Position numbers and translations under genes: made by a program
Source: JAQBRD01 sp041158765
Lineage (GTDB): Bacteria > Patescibacteriota > Minisyncoccia > Phycocordibacterales > PALSA-1337
Reading direction: 5' to 3'
DNA length: 6,496 nt
NCBI GenBank assembly: GCA_041158765.1
Contig: JBEBAU010000007.1
Location: 1-6,496 of the forward strand
The notes under the pieces: model-generated
Databases searched by the model: none
What the model was told of the DNA's origin: nothing
Seen by the model: only the letters and a program-made list of their open reading frames with translations
Shown: positions 4,629 through 6,496 of the stretch, in pieces
Numbering within the stretch: the first letter of the stretch is position 1
Layout: every line of letters starts with the position of its first letter

Positions 4629-5543
4629 ATGGATGCTTCGCAAAAAATCACACAACGAATTCTTGAAATAGAGACTGCTATGCAAGCAGCGGATTTTTGG
4701 GCTGATCCCGCAAAGGCACAGCTCATCATTAAAGAATTGCAAGATTTGAAAGAAGAACTCGCAAATCCCGGTTCAAACGATCCCGCTCGCAAATATGATA
4801 AAGGCGATGCAATTATGACTATTTTTTCTGGAGCAGGGGGAGATGATGCAGAAGACTTTTCGGCAATGCTCTATCGAATGTATCGCAAATTTTGTGAAAA
4901 CCAAGGCTGGAGCATATCACTTATTCATGCCAATGAGAATGATCATGGTGGCTACCGCAATATCACGGTTGAAATAAGTGGCAAGGCCATTGCAGGCAAG
5001 GGTGTCTATGGGACCCTCAAAAATGAATCTGGTGTACATCGGCTTGTACGCATTTCACCTTTCAATTCAAAACAACTTCGTCAAACGTCTTTTTCAATGG
5101 TTGAAATTATTCCAAAATTTGAAAGAACTGGCGGCAAAGCAGACGGTTCGGATATCGAGCTTCCTGATAAGGATCTTGAAATTTCAATTGCAAAAGCAGG
5201 AGGTCCTGGAGGTCAAAATGTGAATAAGCGTGAAACTGCAGTGCGCATCGTGCATATTCCAACAAAGCTCTCGGTGCATGTGACAAGCGAGCGTTCTCAA
5301 GCACAAAACAAAGAAAAAGCTCTAGATATTTTGCGAGGTAAGATTTTCAAAATACGCGAAGACGAACGCATGGCACGTGAAAAAGGCATGTATGTTTCAA
5401 AAACAACATCAATTGATTGGGGTAATCAAATCCGCTCATACGTACTCCATCCATACAAAATGGTGAAAGATCATCGTACCAATGTCGAGACTTCACAAAT
5501 AGATAAGGTGCTAGAGGGTGACATTGACATTTTCCTGAATTAA
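4629..5543 (+). CDS. prfB: Peptide chain release factor 2 (short form)
   Basis: A class I release factor that reads UGA and UAA in the ribosomal A site and triggers peptide release. Seen directly: SPF tripeptide at residues 143-145 (HRLVRISPFN), the RF2-type codon-recognition motif, and GGPGGQNVNK at 191-200 with the catalytic GGQ at 194-196. IFSGAGGDDAEDFSAML (65-81) matches the conserved start of domain 2. The C-terminal part continues normally through WGNQIRSYVLHPYKMVKDHRT. At 304 residues it is about 60 shorter than E. coli RF2 (365). The loss is N-terminal: only about 60 residues precede domain 2, so helical domain 1 is reduced. An in-frame TGA at 4614 rules out a simple upstream extension, and no CTTTGA programmed frameshift site is present. 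The ATG at 4629 is supported by the -10 spacing. pyrH follows 80 nt downstream with its own -10 box. Confidence 0.95.
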   Translation: MDASQKITQRILEIETAMQAADFWADPAKAQLIIKELQDLKEELANPGSNDPARKYDKGDAIMTIFSGAGGDDAEDFSAMLYRMYRKFCENQGWSISLIHANENDHGGYRNITVEISGKAIAGKGVYGTLKNESGVHRLVRISPFNSKQLRQTSFSMVEIIPKFERTGGKADGSDIELPDKDLEISIAKAGGPGGQNVNKRETAVRIVHIPTKLSVHVTSERSQAQNKEKALDILRGKIFKIREDERMAREKGMYVSKTTSIDWGNQIRSYVLHPYKMVKDHRTNVETSQIDKVLEGDIDIFLN

Positions 5544-5576
5544 AGATAGTTTCATAAATGAGAATTTGTTCATAAG

Positions 5577-5600
5577 ATCACACTGACGTGATTTTATATT
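5577..5600 (+). terminator. Weak hairpin plus T-rich tail between prfB and pyrH
   Basis: ATCAC (5577-5581) and GTGAT (5588-5592) form a 5-bp stem with a 6-nt loop, followed by TTTATATTT. It could terminate prfB transcription weakly or be an operator near the pyrH promoter. The stem is short. Confidence 0.35.
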
Positions 5601-5611
5601 TACAACCCAAC

Positions 5612-5617
5612 TACTCT
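5612..5617 (+). promoter_or_regulatory. Probable -10 box of pyrH
   Basis: TACTCT ends 7 nt before the A of the ATG at 5624 and is the same hexamer at the same distance as in front of prfB. It lacks the upstream TG and a clear -35, so it is the weakest of the set. The interval TGTTTT holds no SD, consistent with a leaderless start. Confidence 0.4.
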
Positions 5618-5623
5618 TGTTTT

Positions 5624-6352
5624 ATGAAAAGAAATAAAAGTCGGAAGCCAAAGTATCGCCGCATTCTTATCAAATTGAGCGGTGAAACGCTTGGTGATCG
5701 CGGTTTCGGTTTTAGTGCCGTTGCAATTCAGAGAATTGTGCAAGAAATCATTTCTATCCACGAACTCGGCGTTCAAATTATGATTGTCGTCGGTGGTGGC
5801 AATATCATTCGTGGAACGACAGCGACATCACTGGGTATTGATCGGCCTACTGGTGATACCATGGGAATGCTTGGAACGGTAATCAATAGCATTGCACTTT
5901 GTGGGGTTTTGGAAAAAGCTGGAATCCAGACCCGCGTCCAAACTGCAATTGATATGCCGAGGGTAAGCGAGCCGGCAATTCGTCGTCGTGCCATCCGGCA
6001 TCTTGAGAAGGGACGCGTGGTGATTTTTGGTGCGGGAACAGGTAATCCATTTGTTTCAACTGACACTGCTGCCGCGCTTCGCTCGAGCGAGACAAATGCC
6101 GAAATTATTCTCAAAGCAACGAAGGTTGATGGTATTTACGATAAGGATCCAAAAAAGTTTTCTTCTGCGACGATGTTTCAGAAGATTTCTTTTCAGGAAG
6201 TCTTGGATCGCCGTCTTGAAGTTATGGATTTGGCGGCATTTGCAATGTGTCGGGAAAATCGTATTCCCATCATTGTCTTTGATTTCTTCAAACAGGGGAA
6301 CCTCAGGAGAGTTGTTTGTGGGGATCAAATTGGGACACTTGTGCACCTTTAG
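5624..6352 (+). CDS. pyrH: UMP kinase (uridylate kinase)
   Basis: This cytosolic, typically hexameric enzyme of the amino acid kinase family converts UMP to UDP with ATP in pyrimidine nucleotide synthesis. Motifs in order: ILIKLSGE at 14-21 (phosphate-binding lysine K17), VVGGGNIIRG at 55-64, DTMGMLGTVIN at 78-88 (UMP-binding Asp78), FGAGTGNPFVSTDT at 135-148, KATKVDGIYDKDPKK at 164-178 (nucleotide pocket), and MDLAAFAMCRENRIPIIVF near the C-terminus. The length of 242 residues is normal for bacterial PyrH. I start at the ATG at 5624; an in-frame GTG at 5588 would add 12 residues that match nothing and lies inside the upstream hairpin. An Arg/Lys-rich N-terminal tail (KRNKSRKPKYRR) precedes the first strand. 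A clear terminator follows, so the transcript probably ends after this gene. Confidence 0.96.
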   Translation: MKRNKSRKPKYRRILIKLSGETLGDRGFGFSAVAIQRIVQEIISIHELGVQIMIVVGGGNIIRGTTATSLGIDRPTGDTMGMLGTVINSIALCGVLEKAGIQTRVQTAIDMPRVSEPAIRRRAIRHLEKGRVVIFGAGTGNPFVSTDTAAALRSSETNAEIILKATKVDGIYDKDPKKFSSATMFQKISFQEVLDRRLEVMDLAAFAMCRENRIPIIVFDFFKQGNLRRVVCGDQIGTLVHL

Positions 6353-6362
6353 GTGATTCTTC

Positions 6363-6400
6363 AAAAAACTGCGGTATATAACCTCAGTTTTTTTATTTTT
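6363..6400 (+). terminator. Intrinsic terminator after pyrH
   Basis: AACTG-c-GGT (6367-6375), loop ATATA, ACC-t-CAGTT (6381-6389): eight pairs with one C-T mismatch. The stem is extended by A-T pairs and followed by a run of T with one A (6388-6400). It is the clearest intrinsic terminator in the window and ends 20 nt before the next start codon. Confidence 0.85.
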
Positions 6401-6402
6401 TG

Positions 6403-6411
6403 TGATATAAT
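6403..6411 (+). promoter_or_regulatory. Extended -10 promoter of the ftsE-like gene
   Basis: TGATATAAT is a perfect TG-N-TATAAT, ending 9 nt before the A of the ATG at 6420. The AGAGGA at 6413-6418 is too close to the ATG (one base) to act as an SD, so a transcript with a 0-3 nt leader is likely. No -35 is recognisable; the terminator occupies that region. Confidence 0.65.
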
Positions 6412-6419
6412 TAGAGGAC

Positions 6420-6496
6420 ATGATTTACTATGACAAAGTAAGCAAAAAATACACAGATGATTCACTTGCTCTTGATGGGGTGAGTTTCGGTGTTGA
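6420..6496 (+). CDS. ftsE: ABC ATPase N-terminus, FtsE-like (cut by the window edge)
   Basis: Only 25 residues are visible: MIYYDKVSKKYTDDSLALDGVSFGV. The pattern M-I-x-(F/Y)-x-x-V-S-K-x-Y, a short gap, then A-L-x-x-V-S-F is the usual opening of FtsE, the cytoplasmic ATPase that with FtsX drives peptidoglycan hydrolase activation at the division site. Many other ABC ATPases begin similarly, and the Walker A motif would lie just beyond the window. A prfB-ftsE-ftsX neighbourhood is common in bacteria, which supports the call. It has its own promoter after the pyrH terminator. Confidence 0.65.
   Translation, partial: MIYYDKVSKKYTDDSLALDGVSFGV

Noticed and set aside
4560..4635. Programmed +1 frameshift of prfB
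   Set aside because: There is no CTTTGA-type slippery stop with an upstream SD, and the ATG at 4629 already gives a coherent RF2.
4438..4671. Plus-strand 77-aa ORF starting at TTG, including a smaller ATG-started part from 4573
   Set aside because: It has no SD or spaced -10, unremarkable composition, and overlaps both the structured region and the prfB start in another frame.

Overview
The window looks like a compact, fairly AT-rich bacterial chromosome, most likely from the candidate phyla radiation (Patescibacteria, Parcubacteria-like). This is an inference from several traits seen together: very short intergenic gaps, protein genes that look leaderless and lack usable ribosome binding sites, a release factor 2 with a shortened N-terminal domain, a tRNA gene split by a small group I intron, and an HTH/LAGLIDADG-like protein of a kind common in such genomes. 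An RF2 gene implies that UGA is a stop codon, which argues against the lineages that read UGA as glycine (Gracilibacteria, Absconditabacteria).

Layout. Positions 1-945 (+) hold the 3' part of an unrecognised, probably envelope-associated protein gene. It converges with gpmI (965-2476, -), a cofactor-independent phosphoglycerate mutase. Divergent from gpmI is a 205-aa HTH plus LAGLIDADG-like protein (2555-3172, +). Then come a tRNA-Thr(GGU) gene interrupted by a 188-nt group I intron (3276-3539), a P-loop nucleotide/dephospho-CoA-kinase-like gene (3613-4170) and an intact tRNA-Thr(CGU) gene (4254-4329). A roughly 300-nt stretch without a credible protein gene follows. It carries a consensus promoter and a long base-paired transcript, and I interpret it as a small structured RNA gene or an elaborate leader. 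After it come prfB (4629-5543), pyrH (5624-6352), an intrinsic terminator, and the first 25 codons of an ftsE-like ABC ATPase gene (6420 onward).

The least ordinary part is 3205-4612. Each tRNA-Thr gene is preceded by two tandem, degenerate copies of a tRNA 5' half. Three of the four copies repeat exactly the 7-nt 5' acceptor strand of the gene they precede (GCCGTTG or GCCAAAG). After that they share a GCTG.C/TTTGGTAGGTAT core that has lost the D-stem pairing but can form its own hairpin. The stop codon of the kinase gene lies inside one of these copies. Further on, the RNA candidate at about 4376-4612 starts with a 19-bp closing helix immediately downstream of a TTGACT-17-TATGAT promoter. 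It also exposes a perfect 8-nt complement to the usual anti-Shine-Dalgarno sequence, although none of the six visible protein-gene starts has a normally spaced SD.

Gene roles. gpmI belongs to lower glycolysis, pyrH to pyrimidine nucleotide supply, prfB to termination at UGA/UAA, ftsE to division or envelope work, and the two tRNA genes to reading ACC/ACU and ACG threonine codons. Five of the six protein-gene starts are preceded by TG-N-TANNNT. The sixth, pyrH, has TANNNT only. In all six the -10 box ends 7-9 nt before the ATG, consistent with leaderless transcription. The better RNA-gene promoters instead carry recognisable -35 boxes.
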